A stretch of DNA of 6,243 nucleotides from Deltaproteobacteria bacterium (GTDB lineage: Bacteria; Desulfobacterota; Desulfobacteria; Desulfobacterales; B30-G6), in the NCBI GenBank assembly GCA_003647375.1, contig QMMS01000264.1:1-6243 (forward strand), given 5' to 3'. A model generated the notes under the pieces. It was not told where the DNA came from. It saw only the letters and a program-made list of their open reading frames with translations, and did not search any database. Both the position numbers and the translations under genes were made by a program. Positions within the stretch are counted from its first letter, which is position 1. Each line of letters begins with the position of its first letter. Shown in pieces: positions 1 through 6,121 of the stretch.

Positions 1-14
1 AAAACGTCCTTTAG

Positions 15-85
15 CGTCATTCCCGCGAAGGCGGGAATCCAGTGTTTTCAGATAGTTCTGGATGCCTGCCTTCGCAGGCATGACG
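15..85. repeat. Dispersed inverted-repeat element, two related hairpins (dRS3-like)
   Basis: Two 28-base arms, 15-42 and 58-85, are inverted copies of each other with 24 of 28 positions matching. The outer ends are CGTCAT and ATGACG. Each arm is also a hairpin: ATTCCCGC/GCGGGAAT (19-26 with 31-38) and TGCCTGC/GCAGGCA (63-69 with 74-80), each with a four-base loop. The first arm contains ATTCCC-N8-GGGAAT, the pattern known as dRS3 in Neisseria; similar intergenic repeats occur in many proteobacteria. It lies 84 bases past the stop codon of the binding-protein gene and could stop or stabilise that transcript, but no long T-run follows it on the minus strand, so a terminator role is only inferred. 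Confidence 0.85.
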
Positions 86-168
86 GAATTTCGGACTTTT
101 TGCGAGTCTGTCAAGGTTGATAACCGCCGCTATAGAATAATCTTAAAAACAATTTTTTATACGCTCAT

Positions 169-1761
169 TTAAGCAAACCACCAGCGTTCCAACGCTCTCC
201 AACCATCGGCATCCTTGTTGGCAGCCAGGGGACCATGGGCCACCGTATCGCGATTGGCAAAAACATATTGGGCATAGACCGGAATGATGGTGCCGCCGTC
301 ATCCTTTACGATCTCCTGCATCTCCCAGTACATCGCCCGGCGCTTGTCGGAGTCGAGTTCGGTGCGGGCTTCGGTAAGCAGCGTGTTGAAGCGCTCGTTT
401 TTCCAATGGGCATCGTTCCAGGGGGACTCGGCAGCATAGACAGTGGTGAACATCAGGTCCTCGGTGGGGCGCCCGTCCCAGTAACAGCCACAGAATGGTT
501 TTTTCAGCCACACATTGGACCAGTAGCCGTCATCGGGTTCACGTACCACATCGATGTCAATCCCGACCTTGGAGGCCGACTCCTTGAACAGCACCGCGGC
601 ATCAACGGCCTTGGGAAAAGCAGAATTCGCGATGTGAAGCTTCACCGAAAGTTTGTCGAGCCCGGCCTTTTTCAAATAGTGGCGCGCCTTGTCCGGGTCA
701 TAGCTGCGTTGTTTCATCTCGGTGTTGAAATAGCGGTTGGCCGGCGTGATGGGGCTGTCGTTGCCCACCTGGCCATAGCCGGCCAGCAGAATGTCCACCA
801 TCTGCTTACGGTTGATGGCGTGTTTGAGGGCCAGACGCACATTGACGTCATCGAAAGGCGCAACGTCTGTGAACATGGGCATGGTGAAGTGCTGGGTCCC
901 GGTCACGGCGTTGACTTCTATTCCGGGTTTCTTTTTCAGTAGGTGAACGGTGCTGACGTCGACACTGCCGATACTATCCACCTCCCCGGTTATGAGGGCT
1001 GTGGTTCGGGCCATGGAATCGCTGAGAGGCACCAGCTCCACCCGGTCGAAATGGGCACGCCCCTCCTTCCAGTAGTCTGCATAACGTTCGCCCACATAAC
1101 GCACGCCCGGCTCTAATTCGATCAGTTTGTAGCCGCCTGTGGCAACGCCCGGTTGCCAGTCGAGCTTCCCGTCCTTGGCAGGGAATATGATGAAGAAATA
1201 CTCGGAAACGATATAGGGAAAATCCGCATTGCCGCTTTCGAGTTCGAACACAACCGTGTGGTTGTCCAGTTTCTTAATATCCGTCACTGCTTTCAACAGC
1301 GATTTGCCCGACGATTTTGTGTGTTCCCCGCGATGGTGATTGAATGAGGCAATGACATCATCCGCTGTAAGGGTTTTACCGTTGTGGAAAGTCACCCCCT
1401 TGCGCAGGTAAAAAGTCCAGGCGCTGGCACTGGCGTTGGTCTCCCATGATTCGGCCAGTTCCGGTATTATCCTACCCTTATGGTCGACTTCGGTCAGGCA
1501 GTTGCCGATGGCTCCCATCATAAAGTTATTGATTACACCGGTACCGTAAGTTGCCGGGTCAAGTGATTCGGCCGTGCTGGCGCCTCTCAGGCCCAGGCGG
1601 AAGGAGCCGCCTGATTTTGGTGTTTGAGCCTGTGCACTCGAATTCCACAGTGTGGGGGAAACAGCTCCCGCCAACCCCAAAATCGAAAGACTCCTCAAAA
1701 ATTGCCGGCGGCTTATGCAACCGCTGACTAACAATTTCTCGAGTTTCATGAGTTCTGACAT
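169..1761 (-). CDS. ABC transporter substrate-binding protein, family 5 (peptide/opine/nickel type), Tat-exported
   Basis: A 530-residue extracytoplasmic solute-binding protein of the DppA/OppA superfamily (SBP_bac_5). It would capture a peptide-like or acylated amino compound in the periplasm and deliver it to an ABC permease. The N-terminus is a twin-arginine signal: S-R-R-Q-F-L at residues 17-22, a hydrophobic stretch at about 25-38, and an A-Q-A cleavage site near 43-45. Family hallmarks follow: IIPELAESWE and then WTFYLRKGVTFHNGKTLTADDV, which is the usual lobe I signature, and a V-R-L-A-L-K-H-A-I-N-R block in the middle. The length is normal for the family. The ATG at 1761 is supported by a strong AAAGGAGG six bases upstream; a second Met at residue 5 has no comparable site. 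No permease or ATPase gene is present in the window; the gene is followed by 168 bases containing a repeat. It is separated from the deacylase by 155 bases, so it may have its own promoter. The ligand is not predictable from sequence alone. Confidence 0.93.
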   Translation of the reverse strand: MSELMKLEKLLVSGCISRRQFLRSLSILGLAGAVSPTLWNSSAQAQTPKSGGSFRLGLRGASTAESLDPATYGTGVINNFMMGAIGNCLTEVDHKGRIIPELAESWETNASASAWTFYLRKGVTFHNGKTLTADDVIASFNHHRGEHTKSSGKSLLKAVTDIKKLDNHTVVFELESGNADFPYIVSEYFFIIFPAKDGKLDWQPGVATGGYKLIELEPGVRYVGERYADYWKEGRAHFDRVELVPLSDSMARTTALITGEVDSIGSVDVSTVHLLKKKPGIEVNAVTGTQHFTMPMFTDVAPFDDVNVRLALKHAINRKQMVDILLAGYGQVGNDSPITPANRYFNTEMKQRSYDPDKARHYLKKAGLDKLSVKLHIANSAFPKAVDAAVLFKESASKVGIDIDVVREPDDGYWSNVWLKKPFCGCYWDGRPTEDLMFTTVYAAESPWNDAHWKNERFNTLLTEARTELDSDKRRAMYWEMQEIVKDDGGTIIPVYAQYVFANRDTVAHGPLAANKDADGWRALERWWFA

Positions 1762-1767
1762 GGTTAA

Positions 1768-1775
1768 CCTCCTTT
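1768..1775 (-). promoter_or_regulatory. Ribosome binding site of the solute-binding protein gene
   Basis: AAAGGAGG on the minus strand, six bases before the ATG at 1761. It is the strongest Shine-Dalgarno match in the window, consistent with a highly expressed binding protein, and it fixes the start codon. Confidence 0.85.
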
Positions 1776-1783
1776 GTGTTTGA

Positions 1784-1808
1784 GTATCAAATACGTATTC
1801 TTTGATAC
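1784..1808. promoter_or_regulatory. Nested inverted repeat in the leader of the binding-protein gene
   Basis: GTATCAAA (1784-1791) and TTTGATAC (1801-1808) form a perfect 8-bp inverted repeat around nine bases. Inside it lies a second perfect palindrome, AATACGTATT (1790-1799), centred on CG. It stands 23 bases upstream of the binding-protein start. It could be an operator, possibly a second and diverged site for a LacI-type repressor because of the CG centre, or a leader hairpin. It does not match the 4920-4931 palindrome base for base, so the role is inferred. Confidence 0.45.
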
Positions 1809-1916
1809 GTTAATCTACGGTGCCTATCCTTACGATGAAAACTTAATAATCATTAGAAATGATCAGCCATTTTTCCAGGCATGATTCTCATTCTACAGCA
1901 TAGGGTAGAAATCCAT

Positions 1917-3518
1917 TCATACACGCAACAAATTACGGCCCGGGCGGGCTCCGTTGTGCTCTGAATGATCGATCACCCTCGTTCCGTTCACGATTACATT
2001 CTCCACTCCCTTGGCATAAGCAAAAGGCTGCGAATCGGTGACCCCGTCATTGAGTTTTTCATAGTCCAGCACCACCACATCGGCAAAATAGCCTTTGCGC
2101 AACAAACCCCGCTCACGGAGCCCAAAGTGCGTCGCCGGCATGCTGGTCATTTTTCGAACGGCATCTTCCAGGCGTAATGTTTTTCTTTCGCGAACATGGC
2201 AAGTGAGAAAATGGATCATACCGGCGTAGCTGGCCTTGAATGGCGCTGTATTCCGCATCGGACTGTCCAAATCGATGCTGATGAAGTCCGCTTCAAAGCT
2301 GAACAAAGGGTGAGAAACCATATCAGCCACATGCGCTTCCGTAAACATCAGGCCCACGGCGATCAGATCCTCCATGCCTGCACCGGCAGCCGCCATGATG
2401 TCAAAATAGCAGTCCCACGGGTCCTTTCCCCAGAGTTGGGCGATTTCTTCAAAATTTTTACCGGCGATTTCTGGAAAAGGCTTTTCCTGTACGATGCTCA
2501 CCCGAAACCAGTCGCCGTTGTGAATGAAGCGCCAGTAACGGTCGCATTCCGTACGCAGGCGTTTGCGCACGGCAGGATCTTTCATCCTCAAGGCGGCCTG
2601 TTCAGCCCCGCCCTCCAAAACCCAGGGGGGCAGGATGGCGGCCAGCTTACCGATACCGCCTTCATAGCCTACGCAGTCGGTCTGAATGTCAAACCCCTTT
2701 TCACGGGCCTGCTCCAAGGTCTCCACGGCCCGAATCCAAGCCCCTTGAGGTGCGTTGGTGTTTTCACGCACGTTCAGATGCGAAAGCTGTCCTTTTATGT
2801 TGCTGTTTTTGACGATTTGTACGAATTCCTCTACAGCCAGTTGCAGATGCTCGTCATAGTTGCGGATGTGGCTGGCATACATGCCGCCGTAAACTTTTGC
2901 TATCTTGGCCAAATGCGCGATCTCTTCTGTTGACGCAAGACGCCCGGGGGCGTATTCCAGCCCGGTAGACATGCCCAAAGCACCTGCATCCATGGCTTCC
3001 CTTACATGATTTTCCATGGCCTTCATCTGATCGGCGGTTACGTCCTTGCTCGGGACAGCAACCCCGGATGTAGTCCGGATGGTGTTGTGCCCCACGAACC
3101 ACGCTAAATTCCCGGCGGTCTTCATTCGGGCGATTGTGTCCAGATACTCGGAAAAGCTGGACCAGGTTGCTGATCCTTGGTAAGCAAAGGATTTTAAAAC
3201 TTCTTCACAGTAGCCTCGGGAAAATTCACTCAATGGCGCCATGCTGAACCCACAATTACCAGCTATATGGGTGGTAACGCCCTGCCGGATAGTACTTTGC
3301 ATGGCTGGATTGGCGTTAATGGTCCAATCTGTGTGACTGTGACAGTCGATGAATCCCGGACAGACAAGCTTGCCTTGAGCATCGATAACATGGTCTGCTT
3401 GGGCTTCGGGCAGACGCTCCACTGCCGTAATCCGATCCCCCTCGATCATCACGTCAGCCGGGTAAAGGGGGTTGCCGGTTCCATCGGCTAACCAACCATT
3501 TCGAATTAGGATGCTCAT
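1917..3518 (-). CDS. N-acyl-D-amino-acid deacylase-type amidohydrolase (D-aminoacylase family)
   Basis: A 533-residue cytoplasmic metal-dependent amidohydrolase of the D-aminoacylase/COG3653 type, which hydrolyses N-acyl-D-amino acids to a carboxylate and a free D-amino acid. The N-terminal beta-sandwich segment (IRNGWLADGTGNPLYPADVMIEG) leads into the TIM-barrel metal motif D-C-H-S-H at 58-62. Expected metal ligands are visible: H60 and H62, C89 in G-N-C-G-F (the bridging Cys of this family), H217 in Y-A-S-H-I-R and H247 in L-S-H-L. The C-terminus has the usual A-V-R-K-M-T-S-M-P-A and Y-F-A-D-V-V-V-L-D blocks. The S-D-G usually containing the catalytic Asp is not evident; the corresponding stretch reads I-D-L-D-S-P (D416 or D418), and the common HPR that follows is missing. 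The start ATG overlaps the aminotransferase stop (ATGA), with AGGAGG four bases upstream. Substrate specificity may differ from characterised D-aminoacylases. Confidence 0.9.
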   Translation of the reverse strand: MSILIRNGWLADGTGNPLYPADVMIEGDRITAVERLPEAQADHVIDAQGKLVCPGFIDCHSHTDWTINANPAMQSTIRQGVTTHIAGNCGFSMAPLSEFSRGYCEEVLKSFAYQGSATWSSFSEYLDTIARMKTAGNLAWFVGHNTIRTTSGVAVPSKDVTADQMKAMENHVREAMDAGALGMSTGLEYAPGRLASTEEIAHLAKIAKVYGGMYASHIRNYDEHLQLAVEEFVQIVKNSNIKGQLSHLNVRENTNAPQGAWIRAVETLEQAREKGFDIQTDCVGYEGGIGKLAAILPPWVLEGGAEQAALRMKDPAVRKRLRTECDRYWRFIHNGDWFRVSIVQEKPFPEIAGKNFEEIAQLWGKDPWDCYFDIMAAAGAGMEDLIAVGLMFTEAHVADMVSHPLFSFEADFISIDLDSPMRNTAPFKASYAGMIHFLTCHVRERKTLRLEDAVRKMTSMPATHFGLRERGLLRKGYFADVVVLDYEKLNDGVTDSQPFAYAKGVENVIVNGTRVIDHSEHNGARPGRNLLRV

Positions 3519-4876
3519 ATATCCTCCTGTCTTCCTTTTTCCACCTCTGAAATTGAACGATCGATTATTGAAACCATCTCATCAATCTCTTGTTTTTCAA
3601 TAATAAAAGGCGGCGCCACTAATGTGTGATCGCCTAAAGTGCCGTCCACGCATCCGCTACCGGGGTACAATATCAATCCGTTTTTAAATGCTGTTTTTGA
3701 TATTAAATCGGCAACTATTCCACCCTGCTTTTCGGAAAAAGGCTCCTTGGTTTTTTGATCTTTGACAAATTCGATACCCCACAAAAACCCTTTGCCACGG
3801 ATGTCTCCTACAATTTTGTGGGAATATAGTGTTTTTAATTGGTCTTCCAAGTACCCGCTGAGGTTTTGGACATTTTCGATCAGCCTATGCTTCTGCATGT
3901 ATTCGATCACACTGCATCCTACAGCACCTGCCATGGGAGTCCCGGAATAGGTATGCCCTGGAGCGAATATCCCCTTTTTTCCGTTTTTGAGAACATCAAA
4001 TATTTTTTCGGATATAATGACGCCCGCTAGAGGGTAGTAGCCAGCGCTGGCTCCCTTGGCAAAGACGATCATGTCCGGGGTAACATCCCAGTGCTCGATC
4101 CCAAAATTCAAACCGGTTCTACCAAAACCGGTCATCACCTCGTCGACAATGAACAGGATATCGAACTCATCACAAATGTCTCTGATGATCTTATAGTATT
4201 CCGGAGGCGGTACAACAGCGCCGGCGGCAGCGCCGACAACCGGTTCTGCAATGAACGCACTGATATATTCTTCACCAACCATCTGGATGGTTTCTTTCAG
4301 ACGGTGGGCGCAGGCTAGGTTACAATCCGGATGGTGGCTGTTTTCAGGGCATCGGTAGCAATTGGGGATGGGAATTTTCGGATAGGGCAAAAGGGAGTTC
4401 GCATAATTTTTCCTGCGCTGAACATGCCCGCTCATGGATAGCGCCCCCATAGTGATGCCGTGGTAGCTCAACCAGCGTGAGACGATCAGCTCCTTCCTGA
4501 CCTTGTCTTGCTCCAGATAATATTGTTGGGCTATTTTGGCAGCCATTTCAGTGCCTTCAGACCCGCTGGACACAAAAAAGACACCGTCGAGACCATTTGG
4601 CGCCATATCAGCAATCATGGTTGCCAGTTTTTCGCTCGGTTCGCTGGTGAAGTGGGATCTAAAAACATAAGCCACCTTCTCTGCCTGGGCAGCGTATGTC
4701 TCGCCGATTTCCTTGACCCCATGGCCGATGTTGCACACCACAGGACCAGAGGTCCCGTCGATGTAGCGTTTCCCGGAACTGTCGTATAGATAAATCCCCT
4801 CCCCTCTCTCCACCATAGGAGCGACGGACCGCAGGTTATAGTGCAGGAAATGACTGTTTTCGATATTGCCAACCAT
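3515..4876 (-). CDS. Class III PLP-dependent aminotransferase
   Basis: A 453-residue cytoplasmic fold-type I aminotransferase of class III, the group that includes omega-amino acid:pyruvate, GABA and ornithine aminotransferases. It moves an amino group from a donor to a keto acid using pyridoxal phosphate. Visible landmarks are the phosphate-binding S-S-G-S-E-G (103-108), Y138-H139 stacking on the cofactor, D245 in V-D-E-V-M-T-G-F-G-R holding the ring nitrogen, Schiff-base lysine K274 in F-A-K-G-A-S-A-G-Y-Y-P-L-A-G, and H-T-Y-S-G-T-P. An insertion at 173-189 carries four cysteines, C-x2-C-x8-C-x3-C. I chose ATG 4876 because GGGAG lies eight bases upstream; an in-frame TTG at 4891 would add five residues but has no such site. 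The gene follows the regulator by 92 bases that hold a palindromic operator, and it overlaps the deacylase start. Its donor is unknown; context suggests an amino acid or amine released by the deacylase. Confidence 0.92.
   Translation of the reverse strand: MVGNIENSHFLHYNLRSVAPMVERGEGIYLYDSSGKRYIDGTSGPVVCNIGHGVKEIGETYAAQAEKVAYVFRSHFTSEPSEKLATMIADMAPNGLDGVFFVSSGSEGTEMAAKIAQQYYLEQDKVRKELIVSRWLSYHGITMGALSMSGHVQRRKNYANSLLPYPKIPIPNCYRCPENSHHPDCNLACAHRLKETIQMVGEEYISAFIAEPVVGAAAGAVVPPPEYYKIIRDICDEFDILFIVDEVMTGFGRTGLNFGIEHWDVTPDMIVFAKGASAGYYPLAGVIISEKIFDVLKNGKKGIFAPGHTYSGTPMAGAVGCSVIEYMQKHRLIENVQNLSGYLEDQLKTLYSHKIVGDIRGKGFLWGIEFVKDQKTKEPFSEKQGGIVADLISKTAFKNGLILYPGSGCVDGTLGDHTLVAPPFIIEKQEIDEMVSIIDRSISEVEKGRQEDI
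3523..3528 (-). promoter_or_regulatory. Ribosome binding site of the deacylase, inside the aminotransferase 3' end
   Basis: AGGAGG on the minus strand, four bases before the ATG at 3518 and encoded within the last codons of the aminotransferase gene. Together with the 4-base ATGA overlap (3515-3518) it indicates translational coupling of the two enzymes from one mRNA. Confidence 0.8.
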
Positions 4877-4884
4877 GATGTCTT

Positions 4885-4889
4885 CTCCC
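4885..4889 (-). promoter_or_regulatory. Ribosome binding site deciding the aminotransferase start
   Basis: GGGAG on the minus strand, eight bases before the ATG at 4876. It overlaps the region that would be coding if the upstream TTG at 4891 were used, which argues for the ATG. Confidence 0.65.
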
Positions 4890-4906
4890 AAAGTTTGTAG
4901 AAAATG

Positions 4907-4936
4907 GTTAAATCTTTAATGAAACGTTTCAGTAAA
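4907..4936 (-). promoter_or_regulatory. Candidate promoter of the aminotransferase-deacylase unit
   Basis: On the minus strand TTTACT (4936-4931) and TTTAAC (4912-4907) each match four of six positions of the sigma-70 -35 and -10 consensus, with an 18-base spacer. The CG-centred palindrome fills most of this spacer, as in a promoter blocked by a repressor. The match is weak and is supported mainly by the location. Confidence 0.3.
4920..4931. promoter_or_regulatory. LacI-family operator, TGAAACGTTTCA
   Basis: A perfect 12-bp palindrome with a central CG, lying 44 bases upstream of the aminotransferase ATG and 38 bases past the regulator stop codon. LacI-family proteins typically bind short palindromes with a central CG, into which a hinge-helix leucine intercalates. 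The adjacent regulator has that leucine (L57). I infer that it represses the aminotransferase-deacylase genes, and perhaps the binding protein, until an inducer appears. No second exact copy was noticed in the window. Confidence 0.75.
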
Positions 4937-4968
4937 ATGCTAAAAAGATACCTGCCACTTTTAACATG

Positions 4969-6009
4969 TCAGCGGAGATATCCGGAATCCTGGTATCCAC
5001 ACGTTTTTCGGACTACGAGTTCTGCATCCAGGACGATCTTTTCCACCATGTGCGGGACCTTTTCTTCGATTCGATTAATGAGTATTTTCACCCCCATGGC
5101 ACCCATCTCATATTTTTTTTGGCTTATGGTGGTAAGCTCAATGCCTGCCAAGGCTCCCGTTTTGATGTTATCGATGCCCATTAAGGCGATATCTTTTGGA
5201 ATTTCCAGTCCTGAATGCAATATGGCCTCGCGGGCGCCCAGTGCCATATTGTCATCATGAGCAAAAAAAGCAGTTGGGGGGTTTTTACTTTTTAGAAGCC
5301 TTTCGCAAACCAGATATGCCTCCTGATGAGAGTATTTTCCTTCTTTAATACAGCGCTTAGGGATTTTAATTCCGATTTTCTTTAATGCTGCTTTGCTGCC
5401 TTTAAGACTTTCAATGGCATTGGACGCATTTAGTGACCCAGTAATAATAGCAATCTTGTCGTGGCCTAGCTTCCAAAGATGCTCGATACCTTTGTATCCT
5501 GCAGAATAGTTATCCATGATAATGTATTCTGCTTTTTTTTCCAAATAAGGGATAAGGGGTATTCGATTGATGCAAACAAACGGAATTTTTTCATCGATAA
5601 GAAATTCAATGTGAGGGTCTTCTGCTACAACAGTTGATATGATAATTCCATCGACACCGCGAGAGCAAAGTATATCAAGATAATCTTCCTGAGTTTTTAA
5701 ATTTCCGTCGGTTGTGCATAGTATGGTACTATAACCATGTTTTTTTGCTGTGTCCTCAACCCCTTTTGCCAATTCAGCAAAAAAATGATCCGCTATATCG
5801 TTGATAATCAATCCGATTATATAGCTCCGCTTATTGACCAGACTTTTAGCCACCAAGCTTGGCTGATACCCGGTTTTTTTGGCAATCTCCTTTATTTTTT
5901 GGCGTTTTTCATCCCCGATACCAGGACGATTGTTGAGTGACATAGAAACAGCAGCCACTGACGCATTCGCCATTTTGGCGACATCCTTTATGGTTACGCG
6001 TTTATTCAT
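4969..6009 (-). CDS. LacI-family transcriptional regulator
   Basis: A 346-residue DNA-binding repressor of the LacI/GalR family. Residues 5-26 (V-T-I-K-D-V-A-K-M-A-N-A-S-V-A-A-V-S) are the helix-turn-helix, with the recognition helix at about 17-25. The hinge helix (P-S-L-V-A-K-S-L, 50-57) ends in L57, the leucine that inserts into a central CpG. From about residue 63 a periplasmic-binding-protein-like effector domain follows (I-I-G-L-I-I-N-D-I-A-D-H-F-F-A-E-L-A-K-G), including F-F-A-H-D-D-N-M-A-L-G-A and M-G-I-D-N-I. The length is standard. ATG 6009 gives the usual short N-terminus; an in-frame TTG at 6024 would add five residues. Neither start has a well-spaced ribosome site, since AGG directly abuts the ATG. 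It sits just upstream of the aminotransferase on the same strand and probably controls it through the palindrome at 4920-4931. LacI proteins usually sense sugars or nucleotides; here the effector may be an amino-acid derivative. Its AT-rich composition differs from the downstream genes. Confidence 0.93.
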   Translation of the reverse strand: MNKRVTIKDVAKMANASVAAVSMSLNNRPGIGDEKRQKIKEIAKKTGYQPSLVAKSLVNKRSYIIGLIINDIADHFFAELAKGVEDTAKKHGYSTILCTTDGNLKTQEDYLDILCSRGVDGIIISTVVAEDPHIEFLIDEKIPFVCINRIPLIPYLEKKAEYIIMDNYSAGYKGIEHLWKLGHDKIAIITGSLNASNAIESLKGSKAALKKIGIKIPKRCIKEGKYSHQEAYLVCERLLKSKNPPTAFFAHDDNMALGAREAILHSGLEIPKDIALMGIDNIKTGALAGIELTTISQKKYEMGAMGVKILINRIEEKVPHMVEKIVLDAELVVRKTCGYQDSGYLR

Positions 6010-6042
6010 CCTGATAATTGTCAAAATATTTAGGAATTTAGA

Positions 6043-6121
6043 AAATCAGCGACCTCCGGCAAAGCCGGAGGTATGAGGAAGGCCCCTCGAAGGGGCCTGC
6101 TCTACCGGAGGTTGCTGATTT
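6043..6121. repeat. Inverted repeat, 17-base arms, enclosing two hairpins
   Basis: AAATCAGC-g-ACCTCCGG (6043-6059) is repeated in inverted form at 6105-6121 with a single mismatch. Between the arms lie the hairpins at 6052-6072 and 6080-6098. The right arm is also part of the candidate structured RNA, so the left arm could compete with its folding. The repeat begins 33 bases upstream of the regulator ATG and is not needed to explain that gene, which suggests mobile or repetitive DNA inserted next to it. Confidence 0.8.
6052..6072. repeat. REP-like perfect hairpin
   Basis: ACCTCCGGC (6052-6060) and GCCGGAGGT (6064-6072) form a perfect 9-bp stem with an AAA loop. GC-rich hairpins of this kind occur as REP sequences and near IS200/IS605-type elements. 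It is followed at once by ATGA (6073-6076), a tetranucleotide I recall as a HEARO insertion context, so the hairpin could be the DNA into which the adjacent element inserted. Confidence 0.6.

Noticed and set aside
1..100. CRISPR array
   Set aside because: The repeated units are inverted rather than direct, occur only twice and differ from each other, so they form a palindromic element.
235..942. Long plus-strand open frame of 235 residues opposite the binding-protein gene
   Set aside because: It lies wholly antisense to a clear family 5 binding protein and its translation shows no recognisable domain; it is best explained as a frame shadow of the real gene.
1891..1910. Hairpin TTCTAC/GTAGAA just after the deacylase stop as a terminator
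   Set aside because: The stem has only six pairs with an eight-base loop and no T-run follows it on the minus strand.
2196..2933. Plus-strand open frame of 245 residues opposite the deacylase
   Set aside because: It is entirely antisense to a well-supported amidohydrolase, with no family features or convincing ribosome site.
4936..4960. Sigma-54-like promoter (TGGCAG ... TTAGCA on the minus strand) before the aminotransferase
   Set aside because: The GG and GC elements are separated by 14 bases instead of the required 10.
4904..5260. Plus-strand open frame of 118 residues across the operator and the 3' end of the regulator gene
   Set aside because: It is mostly antisense to the LacI gene, low in complexity and rich in Ser/Met, and has no recognisable motif.
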